Program-made: the position numbers and the translations under genes
Shown: positions 12,236 to 23,900 of the stretch, piece by piece
Layout of the letters: every line of letters starts with the position of its first letter
Position numbering within the stretch: the stretch's first letter is position 1
Assembly (NCBI GenBank): GCA_036874045.1
Contig: CM072336.1
Coordinates: forward strand, 24,751,501-24,815,500
Reading direction: 5' to 3'
Source of the DNA: Cymodocea nodosa
Taxonomy: Eukaryota > Streptophyta > Magnoliopsida > Alismatales > Cymodoceaceae
DNA: 64,000 nucleotides
The notes under the pieces: model-generated
Databases searched by the model: none
Told to the model about the DNA's origin: nothing
What the model saw: the letters and a program-made list of their open reading frames with translations, nothing else

Positions 12236-15200
12236 TCAATCAAATCGTATTTCATCAATCTCTGAGTCCCAAAGGAAAACTTTCAGATGAGATGCTTTCT
12301 CAAGAACCACACCGGTTATTCCTTGAAGTTTCTGACCAGATATGTCAAGGTACTCAAGTTCCTTGAGGCGATCAAGAAATACATGCAAGGCCTGGGATGG
12401 TAGTATGCACTCGTTTAGCTCCAGTTTCCTCAGGTGCGGAAGTGTATTGCAGATGACCGAAGCCATGCTCGTATCAATACGTTCGGCTATAACTTTGAGT
12501 TCAGAAAAATGTGCACAGGATTTTGCAACTTGTTCCAACACTTCTTCATTGATGAGCTCTCCATTTACTGCTATACCCTTGAGGAACTTAAGTTTACAAA
12601 TTGCCTTGAAAAACTCATCTTCGGGTTCGTCTGAATTGTCCATGTAAAAATAGCACAATTTGGGGCACCTGAAAAGGAAACAAAGAATATGGTAATGATG
12701 CATTGCAATGACAGAATAAATTAATAATCTCATCCCTAAGAAGTAGGTAGAAACGTACAATAAGCTGTGGTATTTAATACTTAAGTGCCTAACCAATAAG
12801 CTGTCATAACAGCTTTTATGCTGTGAACTTCAACCTCTCCCAATATGATATAAAAAAGCATATTTCTCAACATTTACTTTGTTTCATTTTGAAAATCTTT
12901 CAACCATGAATGCAATTGAACCAAAACAAGTTGCTGCCTTTTTGCCAAAGACAGCACAAAAGATGAAATGTTGCACTCTTTGTTGGCGAATACTCCAACC
13001 ATGAAAAAAATAATTTGTACCAACTAGTAGTTCGATCTATGACAGCTCTTACCTGATCTTGTTACTGGATAGCAGGAAGTATTGGTTGGTATGAACCAAG
13101 CATAATAGAAGCATGACGAACAACATCACATATATCAATAGGATAATCCCAAATTTAAGGGCATAATCCAAAACCACACAGAAGACATTTGATATCATTT
13201 CTTATCTAGCTCAATTATTGGCTGTTTCAATGAAAGAGATTCTTCATTTTCAGCATTTTGAATCTCTACATTAGAGTGTTGACTTGAACAATCTGTCTCT
13301 ACGTTGAATTTTTAGGCATGTTGAAACTAACCTAATAAAGCATAAGTGAAATTGGATCAATGAATAAAAACCATAATATTCTAATAGAATTTAAAAATAA
13401 TTTGAACATAATATCATGGTCATGAGTATATCAAGTAAAATATTCTTTAATATAAACAACATGGTAAAGAGAATCATTAATCATAGGGTCATAGCAATGA
13501 GATTATGAGAAATAAGAAAATTTAAATGACAGAACACACCTTGTAGGTTCGTATTGTTGACAAGTAATACCAGTATTCCACTGTCAAGTAGAATTCCAAA
13601 AATCAAGTAGGGGTCTTGTTGGAAATACAAAGTGAAAAATAACTAAAAAACTATATTGAATGATAATAGAAGAGAGAAAGAATACAATCAAATGTAGAAA
13701 TTTATGGAAAAAGCTAGAAGTCTAAGAACTTATGAAGAAATCTTCTATCAACAAGTCAATGATACTCTTCCTTCTTGCTCATCTCAAAAAAAAAAACAAT
13801 TACTATAGATGAATTAACAAAGGAAATTTAAAGAAAAATACCCTAGTGTATACTATTTGCTGATGACATAGCTTTAGTTGAAGCTTGATTATGGAATTAT
13901 GGAAAGCTACTTTAGAGTCCAAATGATTTACATCGAGTAGATCAAAAACAAAATATATGGAATGTAAATTCAATAAAAATAAGAATAAGGATGAAAACAT
14001 ATACTTAGATGGTCATCAAATTTATAAAAGTTAAGACTTATAAATATTTAAGATCTATAGAAGTAACAACTGTGAAATTTTAGAGGACAAATTAAAGTAG
14101 GACGGATGAAGTGGATAAATGTTTTTGAAGTGTTGTATGATAAGAGGATACCTTTAAAATTAAAAGAAAAATTCTATAAAATGATCATTCGTCCAACTAT
14201 ACTTTATGGCATAAAATGTTGGATTGTAAAATATGAGCATGTGCAAAAAGTTAGTATTATCAAGATACGTATACTTAGGTGAATGAGTGGTAATATTATA
14301 AAGGACAAACTAAAAAACAATGTCATCAGGAATAAAGTAAAAGTTACACCTATTGAAGATAAGATAATATAAGAGAAAATAGGCTTAAAAAGAGGTAGGC
14401 CTGAAAGAAGTAGAGGTAAGCCTAAAATTACATAGCTAGGAATTGTAGGAAAAGATTTAAATTTATGTAATTTTACCAAATATTTAACAATAATTAAAAA
14501 TACATGGAAAAAAGCAGTAATGTAGTTGATCCCATGTTATGAGATTATGATTTGGATTGTTGTTGTTTTACTCTTCCTTTAAATTATAGATGAAAGGTGA
14601 AAGTAATTATGTGAACCATTCAAAAACAATGAGCCATCGTCCATGGACTATGAGCCACCAAGAAGCATCCGTACTTCAACAAACCAGTTGGCCATGAATG
14701 GAGAGGTCTCTCTTTATATATTTGTCAGTTTTGTCTCCAATTTCACTAATGTGAGACTATTCTAACATTATCACACACTTGTAGCTTTTTTAATACCCTA
14801 ATATATCTTTATTTTTTAATTGGGTGGATGTACAGGGACTTGAGTCGAGAAAATCGTTATTTGCACTGATAACATGATGAAATTTGGGTGGAGAGAAATA
14901 GAGTGTGTTATTCATTAATGAAGGGTTCAGTACATGTGTATAGTGAATTAAGGATGCCCTAAGATGAATAGATATCCGATAACCCAACAGTACATGATAA
15001 CAATGGATTCTAATATACGGATATGACTCTAACAATCCATTTATATTTACATCATTTTATAAATTATATTTATATCCATTTAACCCTCAATTTTTTTTGT
15101 TGAAAATTTGATCTTAAATCTGTAAAATGTTTATTTTTCGTTTTTTAAAACATTTCTCCTCTTAGGATGAAAAGTTATTCCTGTCATATGATCAAATGAG

Positions 15201-15868
15201 GAAGAACATTCAAAGGCAAATATTGGTTGTCCACGTGATTTCATTGATAGCTCATGGTTTTTGCAGACCTAAGAACGTATTACTACGGAAGGAAGCATAT
15301 TGGTTGACCATGATGGATGCCACAGGCCCCAACCGTTGGGAACAATGTCCATCAAATATCTAACACGACTATTTTGCCTGCATGACATTCTTGAAACCAT
15401 AAAATTTCTCCGAACATATGGTAGAATTTCAACAATCTTAAACCGACAGTAACCAAAGCACGGACGCAGAAAATCAACCTTACACAATCCCGACTCGAAA
15501 CAAAATTCCAACGAACTACGAGAGCATCACGAATAATAAAAAAAGTACCTTTCTGCCACATAAAGGAGGTCAGCGTGGTCGGCGAAACACGGGAACCAGA
15601 TCTTCTCGAGACACCCGCCTCCGCGGGCGATTGCGACACGGAGGACACCAGGGAAAGCGCGGGGCGGCAAGATGGAGCTACGGAAGCGCCTGAAGTCGAG
15701 GCTCTTGACCCTCCACAGGACCGGATCTTTGGAGGCGCTCCGCCACGAGGAGCATGTGCGGGAGGCGCCTGCGAGGAGATCCGTGAAGTCGAGGTTGGAG
15801 AAAATAGTCACCAGCAGGTCCTTCCCCAGCTCGTCCCACCGCCTCCGCCGGGACGATGCCGTCGTCAT
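12236..15868 (-). CDS. SKIP1: F-box/LRR protein, SKIP1-like, two exons, 250 aa
   Basis: Predicted substrate-recognition subunit of an SCF ubiquitin ligase. Exons: 15549-15868 and 12236-12668, separated by a 2.9 kb GT-AG intron. The F-box at about residues 10-50 reads WDELGKDLLVTIFSNLDF followed by a conserved C-SWRSA-DP-LW core, which binds ASK/SKP1. The rest is leucine-rich: LYVAERCPKL across the junction, then SCAHFSELKVI, LPHLRKLEL, LKELEYLDISG and VLEKASHLKVFLWDSE. Order and spacing follow Arabidopsis SKIP1 (At5g57900), where YIAERSPYL is continuous. I therefore reject a missing middle exon although the intron is long. The C-terminus is shorter than in Arabidopsis, ending soon after the VFLWDSE block. 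Exon 1 is GC-rich and exon 2 AT-rich. The intron holds an RTE LINE and an LTR fossil. Confidence 0.85.
13835..14575 (+). mobile_element. RTE-type LINE, 3' half of reverse transcriptase
   Basis: Plus-strand translation gives LFADDIALVEA (the catalytic YADD-type box), then IPLKLKEKFYKMIIRPTILYG, a cysteine-tryptophan pair, HVQKVSIIKIRILRWMSGN and KDKLKNNVIRN. This is the plant RTE reverse-transcriptase C-terminus in its normal order. The copy ends with a DLNLCN-type segment, a GAGATTATGATTTGG block and a TTGTTGTTG tail, the RTE 3' signature. It is 5'-truncated, with several frameshifts and stops, and is inserted antisense to the SKIP1-like gene in its intron. Confidence 0.8.
14875..15034 (-). 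mobile_element. LTR-retroelement fossil: short 5' LTR plus primer-binding site
   Basis: On the minus strand a 160 bp segment starts TGTTAGAG and ends in CA, and is followed at once by TGTTATCAGTGC, a near match to the tRNA-iMet primer site TGGTATCAGAGC. That arrangement marks a 5' LTR and the start of the internal region, probably Ty1-copia or a miniature derivative. The internal part fades within about 150 bp and no partner LTR was found, so the element is incomplete and old. It lies in the SKIP1-like intron. Confidence 0.45.
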
Positions 15869-16881
15869 TTTCCCGGAGAACAGCTCGAAACACTTTGAGG
15901 ACTGACGGACTAATTTTTCTATTAGACAGGAGGTATCTTTATAAAATTTCTCTACTTATATTTTTTCCAGGTGTATTGCCCTTTTGCTATATATATCAAA
16001 AATTATTTTAAATATCTTATTATAAAAACTTATTTTTCTTTTCTTTCTTCCCTTAATCTTAATCATTTCTTACCGACGCTCACAACAAAAAAAATGCTAA
16101 CATTTGTCATTTCTTCATTTTTTTAATTAAAAAATGAGACACAAACATTTACAGCAAAAAATATTGTAGATTGCATTTTATAATTTAAATGTATCAACTT
16201 AAAATTTATTAACAGTAAGAATTATATCTGAAATAAATAGATGTTTATTTTTTGTAAACATTCATTTTATATGTAATTTTTACTGCAGATAGATTTTAAA
16301 TTATAAGATGAGCGCTTACAGTATTTTTAGAACATTGGAAAAAAAAATTAAATGTAGCACAACATTTTTACCATGGGTAACTAAAATAATATACCAAAAT
16401 TTATTTCTATATAGAATTCGCATAATTTACAAGAAAAGCAAGCTACAATTAATCATGTGATTTATAACATTAATAAATGAGAACTAGTTATGTAATTCAT
16501 GATATTAATAAAACGAAAGTTAAAATAGGCATATGATTTACAACATTAATGAATGGATGAGAGCAAACATAAACTTTATGATTCATGGTATCGATAAATA
16601 AAAATGAACATAAGTCATACAATTTATATAATTAGAGAATAAAAGTAGATTGTGTGGGCAAAATTATGTTTTATGTTAGATAAACAATGAAAAATAGTTG
16701 ATACAAACACATGTAAGGATGAACAAAGAAAATAATTCTTAGTCATATTTTTTTTCAAAATTAAAAACATTAAAATTAAAACTAATTGAATTTTATAATC
16801 ACATTAAAATAAAATATAAAATACATAATAGAAGTTTACAAAATTCCACTTCAAATGAAAAAATAAAACATTTAAGTCACT

Positions 16882-17520
16882 CGTTTGTGTCAAAAAGTTA
16901 AGAATTAAAAAATTAAAAAATTTCTCTTAACTTTTTAAAGTTTGTACCATACTTTTTAACTTTCTTACATATAAAAAGCTAAAGATTTCAATATTTCAAA
17001 TTTTCCCATATGAGAAAGTAATATAAGAATTATCATTATTTAATTAAGTATTTTTTATTATTTAAATTAATTATAATTAAAGTATAATATATTATTATTT
17101 TTAATTAAAGTATTATATTATTTTAATTATTACTTTGTATAATATATTATTGTTTCAATTAAAGTTACTTTGTATATACTTTAACATAATTAAAGTATAT
17201 TAATATAATATAATATTTTATTATTGTTAATATAATTAAAGTATATATTGTTAACATCATTTTATTTAATTAATTAATTATTATTTTTATTATTAATAAA
17301 AGATTAGTTATTTTATTATTGTTAATATTATTTAATTTTATTTATAATATTTAAAATATAAAAATTATTTTATTAGTTAACATTGTTATTTTATTACTTA
17401 ATATATAATATTAAAATTTCAAAAATTATATAATTTTCATAATTTTTCACCAATAATATAAACATCTTTAAATTTTACTTTTCTGATTTATAATTTATAA
17501 TTTTTTTAACTTTTTAGACG
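16882..17520. repeat. AT-rich inverted-repeat element, MITE-like, copy 1
   Basis: The left end reads CGTTTGTGT followed by AAAAAGTTAA-type sequence. The right end, on the opposite strand, begins again with AAAAAGTTAAAAA-type sequence. A related segment lies at 41145-41851, where the CGTTTGTGT motif is on the right end. Both copies share an interior string AAATTTTACTTT followed by TCTGATTT. No coding capacity. The family is not named; DNA-transposon derivation is inferred from the ends, and AT-richness makes chance similarity a real risk. Confidence 0.35.
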
Positions 17521-17715
17521 GCATAAATAAATCTTTAATATTTATCAAAGACAAATTCAAATAATATTTACAGATAAATTATCTAATAAAAAAAAGCTAA
17601 ATATTCGATAAAATCCGATACTCACTGGTTCTTACCAGGAGTGATCAAAATGATATATATTTTGATATATCTGGATAGAAGTAACGTCACTTTAAATGCA
17701 ACAACTACATCGACT

Positions 17716-17830
17716 TCAACTAATTTTAAATAATTATCTATTCAATCAACCTTAAAGTTACGATTACAATTTACTAATTTTAAATAATTATCAATTCAAT
17801 CAACTTTAAATTGTAATTATCTAACATTAG
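17716..17830. repeat. Two-copy tandem repeat of about 55 bp
   Basis: Two adjacent copies of CTAATTTTAAATAATTATC followed by TATTCAATCAACCTTAAA-type sequence. A related single unit in the same orientation lies at about 26560-26640. It sits 140 bases upstream of the ATG at 17966, in the presumed promoter. Confidence 0.65.
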
Positions 17831-17965
17831 TAAATCGTATATATCCTCGTACACGCGATCGTCGCTGCAAATTCTTCTTCCGCCTTCACATCGCTACCAC
17901 TCCCCAATCTTCCCCCAATTTTCGAACCTACAGCTCGGATTTTTCGTGGATCGGTGTTATCCCCG

Positions 17966-20900
17966 ATGGGAGGAGGCGTACTGAGGACCGCGGCGTCGGC
18001 CGGCCGCCTGACCACTCCGATCGTCGATAAGATGGCCGCCTTTACCGGCTTCCGGAGGGCCGCCTCTGCCGCCGCAGCCCCGGCTTCGGTCGGGGTGACT
18101 GGCGTCCCGTCCCTGACGACTTTGTCGTCCGGGAGAGAGCAGGTCGTCGAGACGCTGCCGAAGCAGCAGGGGATAGCGAAGGGGGAGGAGTGGGAGTTCA
18201 CCGGTGGAGTGGAGGAGGATCTGTTCGATCAGACGTGTAAATCCTCCCCCAGGCTTGTGTTCGGGCCGGTTGCCACGTACGAAGAGGCGAAGGAGGCGAC
18301 TGCCGATTTGAAACACGCCATCGACGAGTTTGTTTCTCCTATTCTCTACAGCTCGGCTCGAGAATGATACATTTTGTTTATTTCGCTGTTGCAATTATTG
18401 ATTCTGTGTTCGTTGGCAACGGTTTTGCGGGAATCCATTATAGTTGCAATACTACAAATGCAGAAAAGTATTGTTTTTTCTTTTGAAGAAGGTAAGGATG
18501 AAATATTGTTAAAGCGTGTTTGCAATAACAATTCCAGTAAGAAAGTGGGGCATAAGCTAAATAGCTCTGTGGCTTTGACAAGGATCTGTTGCATATCTAT
18601 CTTTTCCCTCTCGAATACCACATCATTCCTTACAAGCCAAATCGTCCAGCAACTTGGCTGGACCGAGATAGCTTGCCCTTCAGCCTATCTAACATGGTCC
18701 TTACGATCTGTTGCTGGTTCTTCATAGGTAGGCCTCCTAGTATCACCATAGATGTCAGATGCTCCCATATTTTGCTATTGATCTCACTTGCAAAGAATAA
18801 ATGATTTTTATCTTCCTCCCACAAACTGTGTAAAGGATAAGATGTAAAGCATGACTATATGGAAAAAGTTAGTGTTGCTGAAATATGTATCTTTAAATTG
18901 ATGAGTGATAATATTACAAGAGATAAACTAAAAAACTATTTTATTAAGAATAGAGTTGGAGTTGCGCCTATATCCTTAGGTAGTTTAATTATATCCTTAA
19001 GAGACTAAGGAATGCACAAATTAAGAGAGGAGAACTAATTAGCACAAAAGAAATTAAAAGAAGTAGACCTAAAACTACTTTGTTAGGAATTGTAAAAATA
19101 AATTTAAATTTACATAATTTAACTAAAGATATGATAATAGATAGAAATACTTGGAAGAAACATGATTCATGTAGCTAACACCATGTAGTGAGATTGTGGC
19201 TTGAATTGTTGTTGTTTCTTTGAATTGTGTAAGGGGAAACTCAAATTTCCATAATCTACTCATCTCCTACAGCTATGATAGACTTTAGTAAGGTGTTTCC
19301 CTTGAAAAAGTATCCACATAAAAGCCCTGATTTTGGGTGGTCTTTGCTCTTCAAGACTTGGGTAAGGAAGTGCCATGGAGACCCTGTAGCACAGTGAATT
19401 TGAGAACAGCTCTTAACAGAAAACAGTCCCGAGGATTCAGTGCACCATATTGGAAAATCCATTCCATCATCTTCAAAGCCTTCTTTTGTTTAATTGGTGG
19501 GAAGGGCAACAACCTGTTCTACCTCCTCTTCCTTCATATCTCTCCTCAAACTCAGATTCCAAGCCAACTAACCATTCCTCCCAGAAAACCATGTTTGCAA
19601 TGAATGCACAAGGATCATTAGAAAGCACATTTAACATAGTTATAGACATTTATCATTTCAATTGAATTATTATATATATAAATATAAAACTAAATGCAAA
19701 TAAGTTTCATACATGTTTGAATTTACAGTATTGTTAATAATCAATTATGATCTCATCGAGCTATAAAAGAATGTAATAACATTGATTAATATGATACTAA
19801 TATTATGTGATACAATAAATACATGACACACCCAATGCCTAGGTCCAACACTAAGGTTAAACAAGGGGACAACATATCATCTTGTTTAACTTTTCTACTT
19901 GGGGAAGATCAGCCTCTATAAATCCCATTGTAACTGATTTGGTGGCTGTGGAAGAATTGTTTTAATCTTTTGCAGCCATTTTATGAGGAAATTGTGTGCC
20001 ATTAGTGAATACCTTCCGAAAATCTATTTTTCAAACTAACCCTAAATCTTCTTCTAGTAGTATAAGTTAGCTTCTTGAGCTACAACAAAATTATCCATTA
20101 GGTTTCCACTCTTCATTAAAGCCATTTGAGAGGGATTTATCAGTTTATATGCTACCACAAACAGTGTATGCCATAGTGAATACCTTCTGGAAATCTATTT
20201 TGCAAACTAACCCTAAATCTTCTTCTAGTAATATAAGTTAGCTTCTCGAGTTGCCAGAATATTATCCATTAGGCTTCCACTCTTTGTGAAAGCCATTTGA
20301 GAGGGATTTATCAGTTTGTGTACTACCACAAGCAACCTAGTTGTCATATCCTTAATGATCACCTTCATACAGGTGTTCATAAGATTGATGGGCAAAGTCA
20401 ATAATAGCCACATCACCCTATTTTTTAGGAATCAAGAAGATGAATGAGTGGTTGGTAGAATCACATTAGGTGTTTTTGCCCTGCAACTCTTGTACCATCT
20501 CTACAATCTCCTCACCTATAATCTATTATTGAATGAAATTGCTTGCAGAAACATAATGGAAACTCATTTTTTTAGTATGTTAAGAAAATATTTTTTAATT
20601 GATTTTGATAATGCAAATCTTAATGATAAACATGAAATTGATTCCTTATATTGAGTTTATTGTAGTATATGAATCTTACTGTCAATGAAAAAATGAAGCA
20701 AGCATCAAGCAAGGTGGAAAATCAAATATCATTAAAGAAGGATCAATGGATGAAGATTGAGCAACGAAAAAGGGACTCCAAACATTATACCTTATGACTT
20801 CTATAAGATCTCACATAATATTGATGTATTTTGAATTATTAAGTCTCAGGGCTAAAACACAAATCTTTGTTTGGTAAGTTCTCTTATGTTAGAATTTTCA

Positions 20901-23900
20901 TTAGGTCACATTGAATGCTTGGATTCATTTTAAAAATTTTTAGAAAAGGCATGACCTCGAATCTAAGTTAGTACTCTTTCTATCACAAAAATGGCATGCC
21001 ATTTTTGGTATTAGTATATCGTCTAATGGGCCAAGAGTGTAGCTTTTATGTTTGACTTTAGTTCTTCCATTGATCTTTGTTTTATTTTTATTAGCTTTTT
21101 TCATTTTGTGTTTTGTTTATTTTTACTTAACTTTGTGTCTTATATTATCTTTTGATTTTTCCCATTTTTAACTAACGTTTTGAATTTGATTTATTTATCA
21201 ATGTCTTAAATTTGGTTGATGCTTGTAGTGTATTTCATCTTTTAATTTTGACTGGTTTTTGTTTGGTTTGTCTTTTAAATTTTTTGATTTTTTTCCCGGT
21301 CCTTCTTGCTTTTTAGTCTCTTATTTTAAAATGAATCTATTCAAAAATGAGATATAGTACTAGATAGTCATATCATATGTTTCTATTGTATATGAGTAAA
21401 TTGGTTTTACACTATTACATATAAGATCAAATGTAATCCAATTCCTCTCATAATTGGAGGCCTTTTTAACAATGACGTAAGGTACATAGGATAAGTTTTT
21501 CTTGGTGCTGGAGTAAGTATTCCATAAGAATCTCTCCAATCCATTATATTAATAGAATAAAATGAGTAAATTAATATAAAAAATCAAAAATGAAATTGAA
21601 TCAAATACTCACTAGTTTTTTACAAGGAAGTTCTCTGCCATTTAACTAGCAAATCTACCTATTTTTTCCTTATAAGATTTTCCCACCAACATAATTTGAT
21701 TTTTCTTCTCTGGGTTGGACACCATTCACTCCACACGTTGTTGAAATTTTGACTCATGAAAAAATCAGCAGGTGGTGAAACATTGCCCCTTTCATTTCAA
21801 TTTAGTTTACCTAGCATCTAATGGTAAGCTAACAATATAATGTAATATATCTGTGCTATCACTTGTCAGGTTTCCTTTTCTGTAGGATTTATTTCTTTCT
21901 GTATCTATTTCATGTCTTATCTTTTCATGTTCTTCCCCTGTTTGTTTGGGTTAAATTACTATAGAAAAATATAGAGTTAATTCTTCTAGCTTGTAGCAAT
22001 TTATAGTTTTTCAGATATGCTTGTTCCTATTTCATTTGTACTATCTTATAATTGGTCATCACACAAACTGTCAGTGGACCTTTTCACTTTCATGTTCAGG
22101 GTCTACTTTTCTTCTCCAATTGCTGCTAGTGATGATGCAACTTATGGTTTTAATGATTCTTCATGTGCAACTAGCTCGAACAATTTATTGTCTCCGATGC
22201 ACTTTACAAATGAATGTTCAGCAAGTCAACCTTCAGCTTCAAAACATATTCTCCAAACTTTTTCTATGCTAAAAGAATGCCCTGAAGTTCAGGTACTACT
22301 GGATCTTGTGCCTCCGTGTAAATTAAAGTGGGAACATTGTATTTGAGTTAGATATCTTCAGTTAACTATGAAACATTACCTCATTTTTTCATAGAAAGGG
22401 CATTAATTTTAATTGTGTACACTTTCATAAATTTTCTCAACTACTTTGCTTTTCATTTTCAATCTATAAAAGTGTTGTTACCTGATCATATCTGATTGTG
22501 GCACTACGATCATATTGTGGTCAATCAATTAAAATGCTAGGTTTGAATCTTTGTTTAAACACATTTGTAAGATCAAAGTACGAACAGCTTGCAAGCTTTT
22601 ATAGCATAGGTTATCAACATTAGAGCTCTATAAGGATGTAGCACTCATTTTGCAGTGTATATCTTGAGTTCACATACAATAAGAAACATAATATATTATT
22701 TAATTTCTTTTTTTTCAAATTCCAATTGAGTACTCTCTAAAAATTACATAGAATATTATTTGAATAATTTAGTTGGAGTTTGGTTCTGTAGATCATATCC
22801 TTGTGACCATTCCAGAATAGTGGCTTAAACTTTTCTTTTACTAAGCACTCTTGCATAAGACTTGTGTAGAAGGTTGAAGTAGGTCATTGTAGAATTCAGA
22901 AGGCCCGTTTTCTGGTGCATTGTTGATGTTACCAGCTTATCAGGTGCATTTATTGCGTAACAGTTCCAACTGATCCTGCTGCAGAAAATAATTTTAGTCA
23001 AAAAGCATTCCGATTCCATTAGAAGATGATCTTCTTCCAAAAGGCAATGGATATAGTTGAATGGCCCTTATTAGGTGATTCCATCTTGCAAGTTCTAACA
23101 GAGTATAACTGTTGTGATAACAGAAATGACTTGGTTTTGACATTCCTAAAATAGAATTGTAAGGAAGAGGAAAATTTTGTCTGCGGGAACACTTAAAAAT
23201 GCTTGACCAGTTGTTAGAAAGAAGGTTTTTAGGTTTTGGGTACTTTTTGTAGGAAGGTATATGAGATTAGTTTTGGTTTACTTCAACTTGTTTCTTTCAA
23301 TGGATTAGTATATATTTCTGATCTTTCATTTTCCCTTTCTTCACAATATTAATTTTCATTTTCTTGTCTAATCACATGGTACCAGATCTTAGGAAACCAT
23401 AGTCTAAAAAGGAGTGCCTTTGCCTATTCTTGGCACCAGTGGACCTCTTTGACTTCTGTCCACCCCTTTTGTAGCGTTGGAACACTATGCCATGGAGATT
23501 GATAACTCTTTGTGACAACGCCCAACAAAACTCTTAGGTGCCTTGATGAACAAGAAGCTGAAAGAAGTTACAAAAAATTCATGAATGGAATTCTGTTTGC
23601 AAAAGTTACTCCAAAACTACTATTGTTTGCTACAAATTTGTGAAGTATTGCCACATATACCAAATTCATTCGACCTTGATCCATGCCTTACCTTTGGAGC
23701 TCCAACACGTTGCCATTCCATGGCCTTTCTCTACCTAGGGATTGGATATGATCAGTAAAGTTACTTTTAAAGCATCCAATAGACATTCTTACATCCTCGT
23801 GGGAATAGACCACATAAAATAGATGGAAGTGAGATCTTATGCTACTGTTGGAGTTTGTCATGTGAAGTCATTGATAGAGTCACATCATGTCATTCGAAGT

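Larger units (their letters stand above)
15869..17965. promoter_or_regulatory. Divergent intergenic region between the SKIP1-like gene and the 17966 gene
   Basis: This 2.1 kb spacer separates two outward-transcribed genes, so it must contain both promoters. Its core, about 16000-17830, is extremely AT-rich with long runs of A, T and TTATTA. It includes a MITE-like repeat (16882-17520) and a small tandem repeat (17716-17830). The 140 bases before the ATG at 17966 become GC-rich and probably form a 5' untranslated region. No ORF or RNA gene was seen. Confidence 0.5.

Noticed and set aside
13080-13190. Minus-strand stretch reading DYPIDICDVVRHASIMLGSYQP, seen as a possible exon
   Set aside because: A stop follows, the splice context is poor and it fits nowhere in the SKIP1 family.
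12669-15548. A missing middle exon in the SKIP1-like gene
   Set aside because: Direct splicing gives LYVAERCPKL in frame, matching SKIP1 without a gap; the intron contents are transposon relics rather than LRR-coding sequence.
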